Source: Mayamaea pseudoterrestris (lineage: Eukaryota > Bacillariophyta > Bacillariophyceae > Sellaphorales > Sellaphoraceae). From it: 64,000 bases of DNA. Position numbers and translations under genes: made by a program. Positions 23,113 through 34,500 of this stretch are shown here, in pieces. The DNA lies in the NCBI GenBank assembly GCA_027923505.1, contig BROI01000021.1, positions 372,001 through 436,000 of the forward strand, given 5' to 3'. The notes beneath the pieces were generated by a model. That model did not search any database and was not told the origin of the DNA. It was given only the letters and a program-made list of their open reading frames with translations. Every line of letters begins with the position of its first letter. Positions within the stretch are counted from its first letter, which is position 1.

Positions 23113-24597
23113 TCAGTCATTGACGTCAATGACTTCCTGCACCGATGCCTTCTTCTTACTGCAAGCGTCAATCATTCGAACTTGCTCCAGTAAAGCTCGA
23201 TTGCGACCACCGGTAAAGGAGCTCAACCCGTCCTTCCAGTGAACCCTATTTTTTGAGCGAGAGTGAGAATTATGGATTTTACCTCCTTGTTTTTCTTGTA
23301 GTTTCTTTTTCTCCAACTCGCGAAGCTTGGCTTGACACTGTCGCTTGTAAGCAAGCGCTTTATCAAGGTCCTCCTTTAGCATGGCAGATCTCTCCTTCTC
23401 ACGCTCCAACTTTTCTAGATCAGCAGTGCTCATTCGCTTGCGCTTTCGTTTTTGCTTCACCTTTTCGGCCTTTGCCTGATGCGCTGTGAGCCATTTGGGT
23501 TTGTTTTCACTATCGTTGCTTTCAAGTGCTGCTCGTCGATCCTGTAGTATCGCGCGAAGAGCGGAAAGTGGCTCGTGTCGTCCCCCAACGTCTACATCGA
23601 CTTGCTCTGTCTGGTTCACTTTTGTTGCTGCAAATGACGTCTTCCAAGTGGATCGTATCCGATACAGCGCCTTCTTGACAACATCAACATTGTCCTCGTC
23701 ACCGGTCAACAGAGACACCCTGTGCTTCCAAGCCGCATTCTTTGGTGTGATTTCGATCATCTTCTTAACTTGCCGTCGAAGCTTGTTAATCAGCGCGTCT
23801 AACTTCGCTTCCTGAATATGTTCCAAGTCAAACGGCATGTCGCACAAGAAATTCAACAATGGTAGCAACAATATAGACGTTGGAGATGGTAGAGCATTTG
23901 GACGTTTCGCATCATGCTTTGAACAGGGTTTCGTAGAAGACGACGTTTGCTTTAATGGAGTGACTGCATCGACAAGCCACTGCCGCAACACCTTCAGCCC
24001 GCCCGCCCTAATAAAGGACTGGATGCGGCCAAGTGTCACGACTTCCTTTCCAGCATCAACAGATTCCTTTGCGGAGCCAGCCAAAGGCATTTTTGTGCGT
24101 GCCACACTCCGGTCCGTCTTCTTGTCGACAATTAATGAACGGTCCAAGATTGCCATGGCGAGGACTCGCGAGGCAGGATCAAGACAATGAATCGCCAAAT
24201 GCCGCACAAACTGCTCACTTTGATTCACATCTAGTGCCCCCGTCGCAATCGCATCAATGTTATCCGCTTGAGCAACTTGACAAAATGATATCAACGCTCG
24301 CTCCCACGTTGCCACGCCGTGCCAAAGCACGTCCGAGGCCATTGACTTTTTTGTGCTGCAATCGTTTGGAATTGTGGTCTTTGACTCTTGAAAGGCATTT
24401 CGCCTCATGGCTATATAATCCGTTTCAAGTTTCTGCTGAAAGGCGACCTGAAGATGGTCCTGATCGTCTTGTCCACGAGCCGCATTTCCAGGATCCATTG
24501 TTGCCGCATCAGATTTGATTGGTGCTGCGGCAGCTGCTGCAACAGAGTATGGCGCTTGCACAATACCTGGCAGCCAAGCCTGATTAAAATCGTTCAT
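23113..24597 (-). CDS. TFIIS N-terminal-domain protein, possible PNUTS (PP1 regulatory subunit 10)-like
   Basis: Single exon, 494 aa, ATG 24597. Residues about 190-282 form a helical region (LGRIQSFIRAGGLKVLRQWL, then LLPLLNFLCDMPFD and LDALINKLRRQVKK) resembling the TFIIS N-terminal (LW) domain of PNUTS, Iws1 and elongin A. A Lys/Arg/Glu-rich coiled segment follows (about 360-440). NRVHWKDG at about 450-457 fits the PP1-docking RVxF pattern ([RK]VxW), comparable to SVTW in PNUTS. If so, the protein would target PP1 phosphatase to chromatin or RNA polymerase II. The zinc finger of animal PNUTS is absent. The domain call is moderate, and the PNUTS identity is inference. Confidence 0.5.
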   Translation of the reverse strand: MNDFNQAWLPGIVQAPYSVAAAAAAPIKSDAATMDPGNAARGQDDQDHLQVAFQQKLETDYIAMRRNAFQESKTTIPNDCSTKKSMASDVLWHGVATWERALISFCQVAQADNIDAIATGALDVNQSEQFVRHLAIHCLDPASRVLAMAILDRSLIVDKKTDRSVARTKMPLAGSAKESVDAGKEVVTLGRIQSFIRAGGLKVLRQWLVDAVTPLKQTSSSTKPCSKHDAKRPNALPSPTSILLLPLLNFLCDMPFDLEHIQEAKLDALINKLRRQVKKMIEITPKNAAWKHRVSLLTGDEDNVDVVKKALYRIRSTWKTSFAATKVNQTEQVDVDVGGRHEPLSALRAILQDRRAALESNDSENKPKWLTAHQAKAEKVKQKRKRKRMSTADLEKLEREKERSAMLKEDLDKALAYKRQCQAKLRELEKKKLQEKQGGKIHNSHSRSKNRVHWKDGLSSFTGGRNRALLEQVRMIDACSKKKASVQEVIDVND

Positions 24598-25097
24598 GGT
24601 GAAAGAGTTGATTCAATCAATCTATGTTGCTAGCGGGTGCTACCGGTAGTCGCCAACTACCAAGGAGCGGAATGTGGCGTGGATCTGTCAACATTCGTCA
24701 TGGTGGAACCGCGAAACGCAACATTGTATGCAATCACGGTGGGACATTCAATCACGGTATGACATTTTCATAATAAGCCCGTCATGACATGAGAAGGCTC
24801 GGACATATTTTTGCGTTCGAAACAGCTTTTCAAGTATAGCCTCTACAATCATACGTTAACGAATGAGACGCCCAAGAGCAGTTAGGTTCAACTCCGGACA
24901 AGCCGACGTAAGCATAACCGTCGTGGCTCGAGGCTGTTTGCGTCTGCATGTCTCGTTGCTCGTGGAGTCGCGATGATGATTGTCACACACACGCGCGTTT
25001 GTTTGCGCCAGCTCGTCCGCCTTGTTGCCTGCCTGTCTGCCTCTGAATGATTCCGTGAAACCTTTCAAACTTCAATATACAGTGTCGATTGTTTACC
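24598..25097. other. Intergenic, divergent promoter region
   Basis: These 500 bases lie between the minus-strand TFIIS-domain gene and the plus-strand ankyrin gene. They hold taccggta at 24641-24648 and a short direct repeat (caatcacggt near 24733 and 24750). No gene is supported. Confidence 0.5.
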
Positions 25098-26489
25098 ATG
25101 ATGATGCAACATCGATCAACATCCCCCATGGACGGGGTCGAAAAGACTAGAAACCACAATAGCAGTGGAACCACCACTGATTCCGAAACCGACGATGAAA
25201 CAGTTCATCGCCGGAGCAGCGAGCCCAGCGGCGTTGATTCACTACTGTATTCACTCGTCCAGGCCTACGACTGGCCTGGAGTACTGGCACGCGTCACGTC
25301 TCATCCGCTGGAAGCCTCCTTGGTAGGTGGAACGCAGGGTCGAACGCCACTGCACATGGCGTGCGAACACGACGCACCCGCCGTAGTCATTCAATCACTA
25401 CTCAAGGCTCATCCGGATGCATCCATCAAGACTGGAAGCTCCAATATGACGCCGCTTCATATTACATGCTCATCTTCGGATGCGTCGGTTCATGTGATTC
25501 GCGTCTTGTTGGAGCTTGGATCCACTGGTCAGTGCGGGCTGCAGGATTTGGATGGTGACACGCCCTTGCATACAGCTTGTCGATGCGGAGCATCGTTGGA
25601 TGTACTTGAAGTATTGGTGCAGGCGTATCCTGGAGCAGTACATCAGCGCGACTATGAAGGCTTGACGCCGCTGCTGAGACTGTGGGTCAGATACTTTGTC
25701 ATTCTGGGTAATGATGTGATTGAAGGGGTGCGTGGACCTGCCGATTTGGTGGGTGAACTTGGAGATGCCTGGAAGAAGACGGATCTTTTGCTGCATGCGG
25801 CTCATTTTGGATCGTTGGAGCGTCGATATAGTAACGCGAGTGCAAGCTCCAATGGCAATTCGTTTTCGTTGCATGCGGCTGCGTCGGTGGATTGCCCAAG
25901 ACCAATCGTCAAGATTGCTGCAACCGTCTACCCGGAGCAGCTGTTGCAGCGGGACGAGAAGGGACGCACTCCACTCATGTGCGCGGCACAAGCTCCCATT
26001 TACAAGGTGCAAGACTTGTCAGATGATGGCTACTCGCTGGAGGATGTCATTCATGGTGACAACGCCTCTGGCGACGACAATGAAGACATTACCAGTGATG
26101 CGCAACAGCCGTCGATTATTGAACTCCTCCTTCAGGCGTGTCAAGGCGAAGCAACGAGCGCCGCTTGCATTACGGATGAGAACGGGCGATTGCCACTGCA
26201 TGTGGCTCTCCAGACTGGCAAAAAGTGGAGCCAGGGAGTGCAGGCGCTTGTGGAAGCGTTTCCTGACTCGCTGGGATCGCCCATGCGAGGTAATGACACT
26301 ACGTACAATGGAATGTATCCATTCATGTTGGCAGCCCAGCGCGAGAATGCCGACTCTACGACGGCTTACGAAATATTGAGGCATAGTCCAGCAGTCATGG
26401 CGAGTCGCCTTCTGCATCGCTGCAGCGATGTGGCAATGGCCAAGACTCCTTTGGACGTTTTGGATATGGACAAGGGAAATATTAACTAG
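25098..26489 (+). CDS. Ankyrin repeat protein of the diatom type
   Basis: Single exon, 463 aa from ATG 25098 (MMMQHRSTSP). A Ser/Thr/acidic head of about 50 residues precedes YDWPGVLARVTSHPLEAS, a lead-in I recognise from diatom ankyrin families. Ankyrin repeats follow: GRTPLHMACEHDAPAVVIQ, NMTPLHITCSSS, GDTPLHTACRCGASLDVLE, YEGLTPLLRLWVRY, then FSLHAAASVDCPRPIV, GRTPLMCAAQ, GRLPLHVALQTGKKW and YPFMLAAQRE. They indicate protein-protein binding; the partner is unknown. No enzymatic or membrane domain is seen. Confidence 0.8.
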   Translation: MMMQHRSTSPMDGVEKTRNHNSSGTTTDSETDDETVHRRSSEPSGVDSLLYSLVQAYDWPGVLARVTSHPLEASLVGGTQGRTPLHMACEHDAPAVVIQSLLKAHPDASIKTGSSNMTPLHITCSSSDASVHVIRVLLELGSTGQCGLQDLDGDTPLHTACRCGASLDVLEVLVQAYPGAVHQRDYEGLTPLLRLWVRYFVILGNDVIEGVRGPADLVGELGDAWKKTDLLLHAAHFGSLERRYSNASASSNGNSFSLHAAASVDCPRPIVKIAATVYPEQLLQRDEKGRTPLMCAAQAPIYKVQDLSDDGYSLEDVIHGDNASGDDNEDITSDAQQPSIIELLLQACQGEATSAACITDENGRLPLHVALQTGKKWSQGVQALVEAFPDSLGSPMRGNDTTYNGMYPFMLAAQRENADSTTAYEILRHSPAVMASRLLHRCSDVAMAKTPLDVLDMDKGNIN

Positions 26490-26793
26490 ATGCTACAAGT
26501 TACGTTAAGTTTTGTAATCATAACTGATGCTCTTTACGGAAAATGAAACGATAGTTCGGAAGCTGTATAGAAAACCTCAATTGACCCTTACGTTGTCGAA
26601 AGTTGCTCTTTCCAAATCAAACACCAGCGCTCTCAAACAAATTCTGCATATCTGTCGAATAATCGTCAATATGCGAATGAGCATACGTACCGGTACGCCC
26701 ATGTGCCCATGTGCGGCACGGCATCAAGAGAGGCAGACGGCCGTGCAAAACCTGTACCATTCCTCACGTAGATACGACCAAGAAAACGGGCCA
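26490..26793. other. Intergenic between convergent ankyrin and SYS1 genes
   Basis: These 304 bases hold no supported gene. A plus-strand open frame at 26527-26841 runs into the SYS1 3' end and has no family likeness. A gtaccggtac palindrome lies at 26687-26696. Confidence 0.5.
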
Positions 26794-27369
26794 TCATATA
26801 GAGAGCAACGGGATGTCATCCAGTTCTTTTCGGCTGCATAAGTACTCGCCCAATAAAACCATAAGAATCATTCCAAACACATGAACAATCCACCAATCCA
26901 AAACCGTCGGCACTCCGTCATAGAGAGCGCATGCCAATAGGTGAATGAGAAAGAGAGTGACTCCAAAATCAAGGACTTTTTTAGACTTTTCCACAATTAT
27001 GGCAAGAAGAACTGAACTAGCCAAGGCTGCTAAAATGACGGCGCAGACATCAGGCCATCCGCTCGTATGCCAAAGGCGCAGGAAGGAATCTGTAAATATG
27101 CGGTCAATCGTCACATTCGTGCCGTACAAAATTGCATTGATCTGAAACAGCAGGGCCAGCAATGCATAGTGTAAACATTGAATCGCAATAATTTGCGTCG
27201 TGATAAGTTTGGGGTAAAAGGCAGCCGCTGCTTCCTCGGCGCGAGTTGGGGCACGACGGTTCGAGCGGCTGGCGCTAGAAACTTCCTTGCCATTAGTGTC
27301 GGCGGTAACGATAGCTGTAAGATTGGTAGCCGCTGCATTTCCTCGACGGCCAGATAGAAAAGATCGCAT
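26794..27369 (-). CDS. SYS1: SYS1 homologue, Golgi membrane trafficking protein
   Basis: Single exon, 191 aa from ATG 27369. The open frame extends upstream only to a TTG, so the ATG is preferred. After about 55 soluble residues the SYS1 pattern appears: YPKLITTQIIAIQCLHY, a first span (LLALLFQINAIL), then SGWPDVCAVILAALASSVLLAIIVE, KSKKVLDFGVTLFLIHLLAC, WWIVHVFGMILMVLLGEYLC and the C-terminal RKELDDIPL. Four spans are expected. In other eukaryotes SYS1 recruits the ARL3/ARFRP1 GTPase to the trans-Golgi. The N-terminal soluble region is longer than usual. The gene is the last before the satellite block; its start lies about 240 bases from the first repeat. Confidence 0.9.
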   Translation of the reverse strand: MRSFLSGRRGNAAATNLTAIVTADTNGKEVSSASRSNRRAPTRAEEAAAAFYPKLITTQIIAIQCLHYALLALLFQINAILYGTNVTIDRIFTDSFLRLWHTSGWPDVCAVILAALASSVLLAIIVEKSKKVLDFGVTLFLIHLLACALYDGVPTVLDWWIVHVFGMILMVLLGEYLCSRKELDDIPLLSI

Positions 27370-27607
27370 CGTCGCGCACGTTGTGGTGTTGATATATAAG
27401 TATAAGAAAGTTACTGGAAGTACATGGAAGGCTGGAGTCTGGAGTTGTTTTGCTGCCAAAACAAAGGCTGTCGCGGCGCGCAAAGTGTCCTAGTGGTTAT
27501 TCACCGTATTAGAGCCGCTACGACATTGCGAACGATTGCCACTTACCGGTACATAAACACAAGCTGAACTGAGGGTTTGTGGCACTGCCCTGCCCCTCGC
27601 CTGTCAA

Positions 27608-28271
27608 TGGTGCCAACACCATCAATCTGGCAGCACTACAAGATGGATTGCCTGCTGGACTCTCAGCAGACTGCAACATGATTGGCGAGAACATCTCACT
27701 ACGGTAGTCTCAGCCAGCAGATGCTGTCATTTTCAACTGCCCATACCTTGAGCCATGTGTATGCCCACATCAAGCCAGAATGGTGCTAACATCCTTACTT
27801 CAGGTGCGCTAAAAGTTGGATTGCCTGGCTGGTCTCTTGGTAGACTGCAATGTGATTGGTGACAACTTGTCACCATTCTCAGCCAGCAGATGCCGTGATT
27901 TCCAAATGCCCATACCTTGAGCCATGTGTATGCCCAAATCAAGCCAGAATGGTGCTAACATCCTTGTTTCAGGTGTGCTACAAAATGGATTGCCTGGCTG
28001 GTCCCTCAGTAGACTGCAATGTGATTGGTGACAACTTTTCACCAGTCTCAGCCAGCAGATGCCGTCATTTTCAAATGCCCATACCTTAAGCCATGTGTAT
28101 GCCCAAATCTAGCCACAATGGTGTTTACAACCTTGTTTCAGGTGTGCTACAAAATGCATTGCCTGGCTGGTCCCTGGGTAGACTGCAATGTGACTGGTGA
28201 GAAGTTCTCACCAGTCTCAGCAAGCAGATGCCATGATTTTCAAATGCCCATACCTTTAGCCATGTGTATGC
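27608..28271 (+). repeat. 169-bp satellite, forward-oriented short array (about 4 units)
   Basis: A landmark (atggattgcctgg) falls at about 27644, 27818, 27987 and 28156, giving a 169-bp period after a slightly longer first unit. The first unit is truncated and diverged. The units are the reverse complement of the long array at 28557-35590: both give the same VTTCH.SQPADA reading, here on the plus strand. Each carries the 19-bp dyad described under findings (27857-27875; 28026-28044 with one mismatch; 28195-28213 with changed core). Confidence 0.9.
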
Positions 28272-28556
28272 TCGCCCCATGCCCTGGCCACCCAACAACC
28301 CAATGAGTGAGGCAAAACATGTCCAGGGTGTGCCATTGACACGAGGATGGACTCAAATGGTGCAAAACAAACTGCCTGAAGCCTACACCATGGAATGGTC
28401 TGCAGACTGGGTGTAACCAACACCCCAAATTATGGAATCATACCACTAAGATGCCCATGCCCTGGCCACCCAACAACCCAATGAGTCAGGCAAACATGTC
28501 CAGGGTGTGCCATTGACATGAGGATGGTCTCAAATGGTGCAGAAACAACTGCTTGG
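28272..28556. repeat. Spacer at the satellite inversion, holding 1.6 copies of a third 178-bp repeat
   Basis: Two direct copies of about 105 bases (starting catgccctgg at 28278 and at 28456, period 178) are separated by about 70 bases of different sequence. They match neither the 169-bp nor the 352-bp family by eye. The spacer lies exactly where the 169-bp units change orientation. Confidence 0.8.
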
Positions 28557-31500
28557 ATCTTGTAGCCCAGCCTGAATAAGGATGTTGGCACCATTCTGGT
28601 GTATACTGGGCACCTACAGGGCTTGCTGTAGGGTTGTTTTAATGTCATGGCGTCTGCGGGCTGAGACTGGTGACAAGTTGTCACAAAATACATTACCATC
28701 CCCTGAGACACCAGCCAAGCTTACCATCTTGTAGCGCAGCCTCAATAATGATGTTGGCACCATTCTGGTATATTTTGGGCACCTACAGGGCTTGCTGTAG
28801 GGTTGTTTGAATGTCACGGCGTCTGCGGGCTGAGACTGGTGACAAGTTGTCACCAAATACATTGCCAACCCCTGAAACACCAGCCAGGCATACCATCTTG
28901 TAGCGCAGCCTATATAATGATGTTGGCACTATTTTGGCGTATTTTGGACACCTACAGGGCCTGCTGTAGGTGTGTTTGAATGTCATGGCATCTGCGGGCT
29001 GAGACTGGTGACAAGTTGTCACCAAATACTTTGCCAACCCCTGAGACACCAGCCAGGCATACCATCTTGTAGCGCAGCCTCAATAATGATGTGGGAACCA
29101 TTATCGTGTTTTTTGGGGCACCTACAGGGCTTGCTGTAGGTGCGTTTAATTGTCATGGCATCTGCGGGCCGAGACTGGTGACAAGTTGTCAACAAATACA
29201 TTGCCAACCCCTGAGACACCAGCCATGCATACCATCTTGTAGCGCAGCCTGAATAATAATGTTGGCACCATTCTGGTGTATTTTGGGCACCTACAGGGCT
29301 TGCTGTAGGTGCGTTTAATTGTCACGGCATCTGCGGTGCAAGACTGGTGACAAGTTGTCACCAAATACATTGCCAGCCCCTGAGATACCAACCAGGCATA
29401 CCATCTTGTAGCGCAGCTTGAATATTGATGTTGGCACCATTCTGGTGTATTTTGGGCACCTACAGGGCTTGCTATAGGGTTGTTTGAATGTCACGGCGTC
29501 TGCGTGCTGAGACTGGTGACAAGTTGTCACCAAATACATTGCCAACCCCTGAGACACCAGCCAGGCATACCATCTTGTAGCGCAGCCTGAATAATAATGT
29601 TGGCACCATTCTGGTGTATTTTGGGCACCTACAGGGCTTGCTGTAGGTGCGTTTAATTGTCACGGCATCTGCGGTGCAAGACTGGTGACAAGTTGTCACC
29701 AAATACATTGCCAGCCCCTGAGATACCAACCAGGCATACCATCTTGTAGCGCAGCTTGAATATTGATGTTGGCACCATTCTGGTGTATTTTGGGCACCTA
29801 CAGGGCTTGCTATAGGGTTGTTTGAATGTCACGGCGTCTGCGTGCTGAGACTGGTGACAAGTTGTCACCAAATACATTGCCAACCCCTGAGACACCAGCC
29901 AGGCATACCATCTTGGAGCGCAGGCTGAATAAGGATGTTGGCACCATTATAGTTTATTTTGTTCACCTACAGGGCCTGCTGTAGGTGCGTTTAATTGTCA
30001 TGGCATCTGCGGGCTGAGACTGGTGACAAGTTGTCACTAAATACATTGCCAACCCCTGAGACACCAGCCAAGCTTACCATCTTGTAGCGCAGCCTATATA
30101 ATGATGTTGGCACTATTTCGGCGTATTTTGGACACCTACAGGGCCTGCTGTAGGTGTGTTTGAATGTCACGGCGTCTGCAGGCTAAGACTGGTGACAAGT
30201 TGTCACCAAATACATTACCATCCCCTGAGACACCAGCCAAGCTTACCATCTTGTAGCGCAGCCGGAATAATGATGTTGGCACCATTCTGGTTTATTTTGG
30301 GCACCTACAGGGCTTGCTGTAGGGGCGTTTGAATGTCACGGCATCTGCAGGCTGACTGGTGGGTACTTCTCACCAGGCACATTGCCATCCTTTGAGACAC
30401 TAGCCAGGTATACCATCTTGTAGCGCAGCCTTTACAATGGTGTTGGCAACACTCTGGTGTCATTTGGGTGTATACATGGCCTGCTGTAGGTGCGTTTCAA
30501 TGTCACGGCATCTGTAGTCTGAGACTGGTTAGAACTTCTCACTAGTCACATTGCCATCCCTGAGACACCAGCCAGGCATACCATCTTGTAGCGCAGCCTG
30601 AATAATGATGTTGGCACCATTCTGGTGTAAATTGGTTACCTACAGGGCCTGCTGTAGGTGTGTTTGAATGTCATGGCATCTGCGGGCTGAGACTGGTGAC
30701 AAGTTGTCACCAAATACATTACCATCCCCTAAGACACAAGCCAAGCCTACCATCTTGTAGCGCAGCCTGAATAATGATGTTGGCACCATTCCAATGTCAA
30801 TTGGGTGTATACATGGCCTGCTCTAGGGGCGTTTGAATGTCACGGCATCTGCAGGCTGAGACTGGTGACAAGTTGTCACCAATATCATTGCTGTCCCCTG
30901 AGACAATAGCCAGGCATACCATCTTGTAGCGCAGCCTGAATGATGATGTTGGCACCAATCTGGTGTCATTTGGGTGTATACATGGCCTGCTGTAGGGGCG
31001 TTTGAATGTCACGGCATCTGCAGGCTGAGACTGGTGACAAGTTGTCACCAATATCATTGCCATCCCCTGAGACACTAGCCAGGTATACCATCTTGTAGCG
31101 TAGCCTGAATAATGATGTTGGCACCATTCTGGTGTAAACTGGGCACCTACAGGGCTTGCTGTAGGTGTGTTTGAATGTCATGGCATCTGCGGGCTGACAC
31201 TGGTGACAAGTTGTCACCAAATACATTGCCATCCCCTGAGACACCAGCCAGGCATACCATCTTGTAGCGCAGCCTGAATAGGAATGTTGACACTATTTTG
31301 GTGTAATTTGGGCACCTACAGGGCCTGCTGTAGGTGTGTTTGAATGTCATGGCATCTGGGGCTGAGACTGGTGACAAGTTGTCACCAAATACATTGCCAT
31401 CCCCTGAGACACCAGACAAGCCTACAATCTTGTAGCGCAGCCTGAATAATTATGTTGGCACCATTCTGGTGTAATTTTGGCACCTACAGGGCTTGCTGTA

Positions 31501-34500
31501 GGGATTGTTTGAATGTCACGGCGTCTGCAGGCCGAGACTGGTGACAAGTTGTCACCAAGTACATTGCCAACCCCTGAGACACCAGCCAGGCATACCATCT
31601 TGTAGCGCAGCCTGAATAATGATGTTGGCACCATTCTGGTGTAAATTGGGCACCTACAGGGCCTGCTGTAGGTGTGTCTGAATGTCATGGCATCTGTGGG
31701 CTGAGCCTGGTGACAAGTTGTCACCAAATGCATTGCCATTCCCTGAGACACCAGCCAGGCATAACATCTTGTAGCGAAATTTGAATAATAATGATGGCAC
31801 TTTTCTGGTGTGAATTGGGCACCTACAGGGCTTGCTGTAGGAGTGTTTGAATGTCACGGCGTCTGCGTGCTGAGACTGGTGACAAGTTGTCACCAAATAC
31901 ATTGCCAACCCCTGAGACACCAGCCAGGCATACCATCTTGTAGCGCAGCCTGAATAAGGATGTTGGCACTATTCTGGTGTAAATTGGGCACCTACAGGGC
32001 CTGCTGTAGGTGTGTTTGAATGTCATGGCATCTGCGGGCTGAGACTGGTGACAAGTTGTCACCAAATACATTGCCAACCCCTGAAACACCAGCCAGGCAT
32101 ACCATCTTGTAGCGCAGCCTGAATAATGATGTTGTCACCATTCTGGTGTAAACTGGGCACCTACAGGGCTTGCTGTAGGGTTGTTTGAATGTCACCACAT
32201 CTGCAGGGTGAGACTGATGACAAGTTGTCACCAAATACATTGCCATCCCCTGAGACACCAGCCAAGCTTACCATCTTGTATCTCAGCCTGAATAATGATG
32301 TTGGCACCATTCTGGTGTAAACTGGGCACCTACAGGGCTTGCTGTAGGGGCGTTTGAATGTCACGGCATCTGTGGGCTGAGACTGGTGACAAGTTGTCAC
32401 CAAATACATTGCCAACCCCTGAGACACCAGCCATGCATACCATCTTGTAGCGCAGCCTGAACAATAATGTTGGCACCATTCTGGTGTATTTTGGGCACCT
32501 ACAGGGCTTGCTGTAGGTGCGTTTAATTGTCATGGCATCTGCGGGCTGAGACTGGTGACAAGTTGTCACCAAATACATTGCCAACCCCTGAGACACCAGC
32601 CAGGAATACCATCTTGTAGCACAGCCGGAATAAGGATGTTGGCACTATTCTGGTGTAAATTGGGCACCTACAGGGCTTGCTGTAGGTGTGTTTGAATGTC
32701 ATGGCATCTGCGGGCTGACACTGGTGACAAGTTGTCACCAAATACATTGCCATCCCCTGAGACACCAGCCAGGCATACCATCTTGTAGCGCAGCCTGAAT
32801 AATGATGTTGGCACCATTCTGGTGTAAACTGGGCACCTACAGGGCTTGCTGTAGGGGCGTTTGAATGTCACCGCTACTGCGGGCTGAGACTGGTGACAAG
32901 TTGTCACCAAGTACATTGCCAACCCCTGAGACACCAGCCAGGCATACCATCTTGTAGCGCAGCCTGAATAATGATGTTGGCACCATTCTCGTGTAAACTG
33001 GGCACCTACAGGGCCTGCTGTAGGTGTGTTTGAATGTCATGGCATCTGCGGGCTGAGACTGGTGACAAGTTGTCACCAAATACTTTGCCAACCCCTGAGA
33101 CACCAGCCAGGCATACCATCTTGTAGCGCAGCCTCAATAAGGATGTTGGCACTTTTCTGGTGTGAATTGGGCACCTACAGGGCTTGCTGTAGGAGTGTTT
33201 GAATGTCATGGCATCTGCGGGCTGAGACTGGTGACAAGTTGTCACCAAATACATTGCCAACCCTTGAGACATTAGCCAGGCATACCATCTTGAAGCGCAG
33301 CTAGAATAAGGATGTTGGCACCATTCTGGTGTAAATTGGGCTCCTACAGGGCCTGCTGTAGGTGTGTTTGAATGTCATGGCATCTGCGGGCTGACACTGG
33401 TGACAAGTTGTCAACCAAATACATTGCCATCCCCTGAGACACCAGCCAGGCATACCATCTTGTAGCGCAGCCTGAATAATGATGTTGGCACCATTCTGGT
33501 GTAAACTGGGCACCTACAGGGCTTGCTGTAGGGGCGTTTGAATGTCACCGCTACTGCGGGCTGAGACTGGTGACAAGTTGTCACCAAGTACATTGCCAAC
33601 CCCTGAGACACCAGCCAGGCATACCATCTTGGAGCGCAGGCTGAATAAGGATGTTGGCAGCATTATCGTTTATTTTGTTCACCTACAGGGCCTGCTGTAG
33701 GTGTGTTTGAATGTCATGGCATCTGCGGGCTGAGACTGGTGACAAGTTGTCACCAAATACTTTGCCAACCCCTGAGACACCATCCAGGCATACCATCTTG
33801 TAGCGCAGCCTCAATAATGATGTTGGCACCATTATCGTGTATTTTGGGCACCTACAGGGCTTGCTGTAGGTGCGTTTAATTGTCATGGCATCTGCGGGCC
33901 GAGACTGGTGACAAGTTGTCACCAAATACATTGCCAACCCCTGAGACACCAGCCAGGCATACCATCTTGTAGCGCAGCCTCAATAAGGATGTTGGCACCA
34001 TTCTGGTGTAAACTGGGCACCTACAGGGCTTGCTGTAAGGGCGTTTGAATGTCACCGCATCTGCGGGCTGAGACTGGTGACAAGTTGTCACCAAATACAT
34101 TGCCAACCCCTGAGACACCAGCCAAGCTTACCATCTTGTAGCGCAGCCTCAATTATGATGTTGGCACTATTTCGGCGTATTTTGGACACCTACAGGGCCT
34201 GCTGTAGGTGTGTTTGAATGTCATGGCATCTGCGGGCTGACACTGGTGACAAGTTGTCACCAAATACATTGCCATCCCCTGAGACACCAGCCAGGCATAC
34301 CATCTTGTAGCGCAGCCTGAATAATGATGTTGGCACCATTCTGGTGTAAACTGGGCACCTACAGGGCTTGCTGTAGGTGCGTTTGAATGTCACCGCTACT
34401 GCGGGCTGAGACTGGTGACAAGTTGTCACCAAATACATTGCCAACCCCTGAGACACCAGCCAGGCATACCATCTTGTAGCGCAGCCTGAATAAGAATGTT

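Noticed and set aside
26527-26841. Plus-strand 104-codon frame between the ankyrin and SYS1 genes
   Set aside because: It runs into the SYS1 coding region in antisense and has no recognisable domain.
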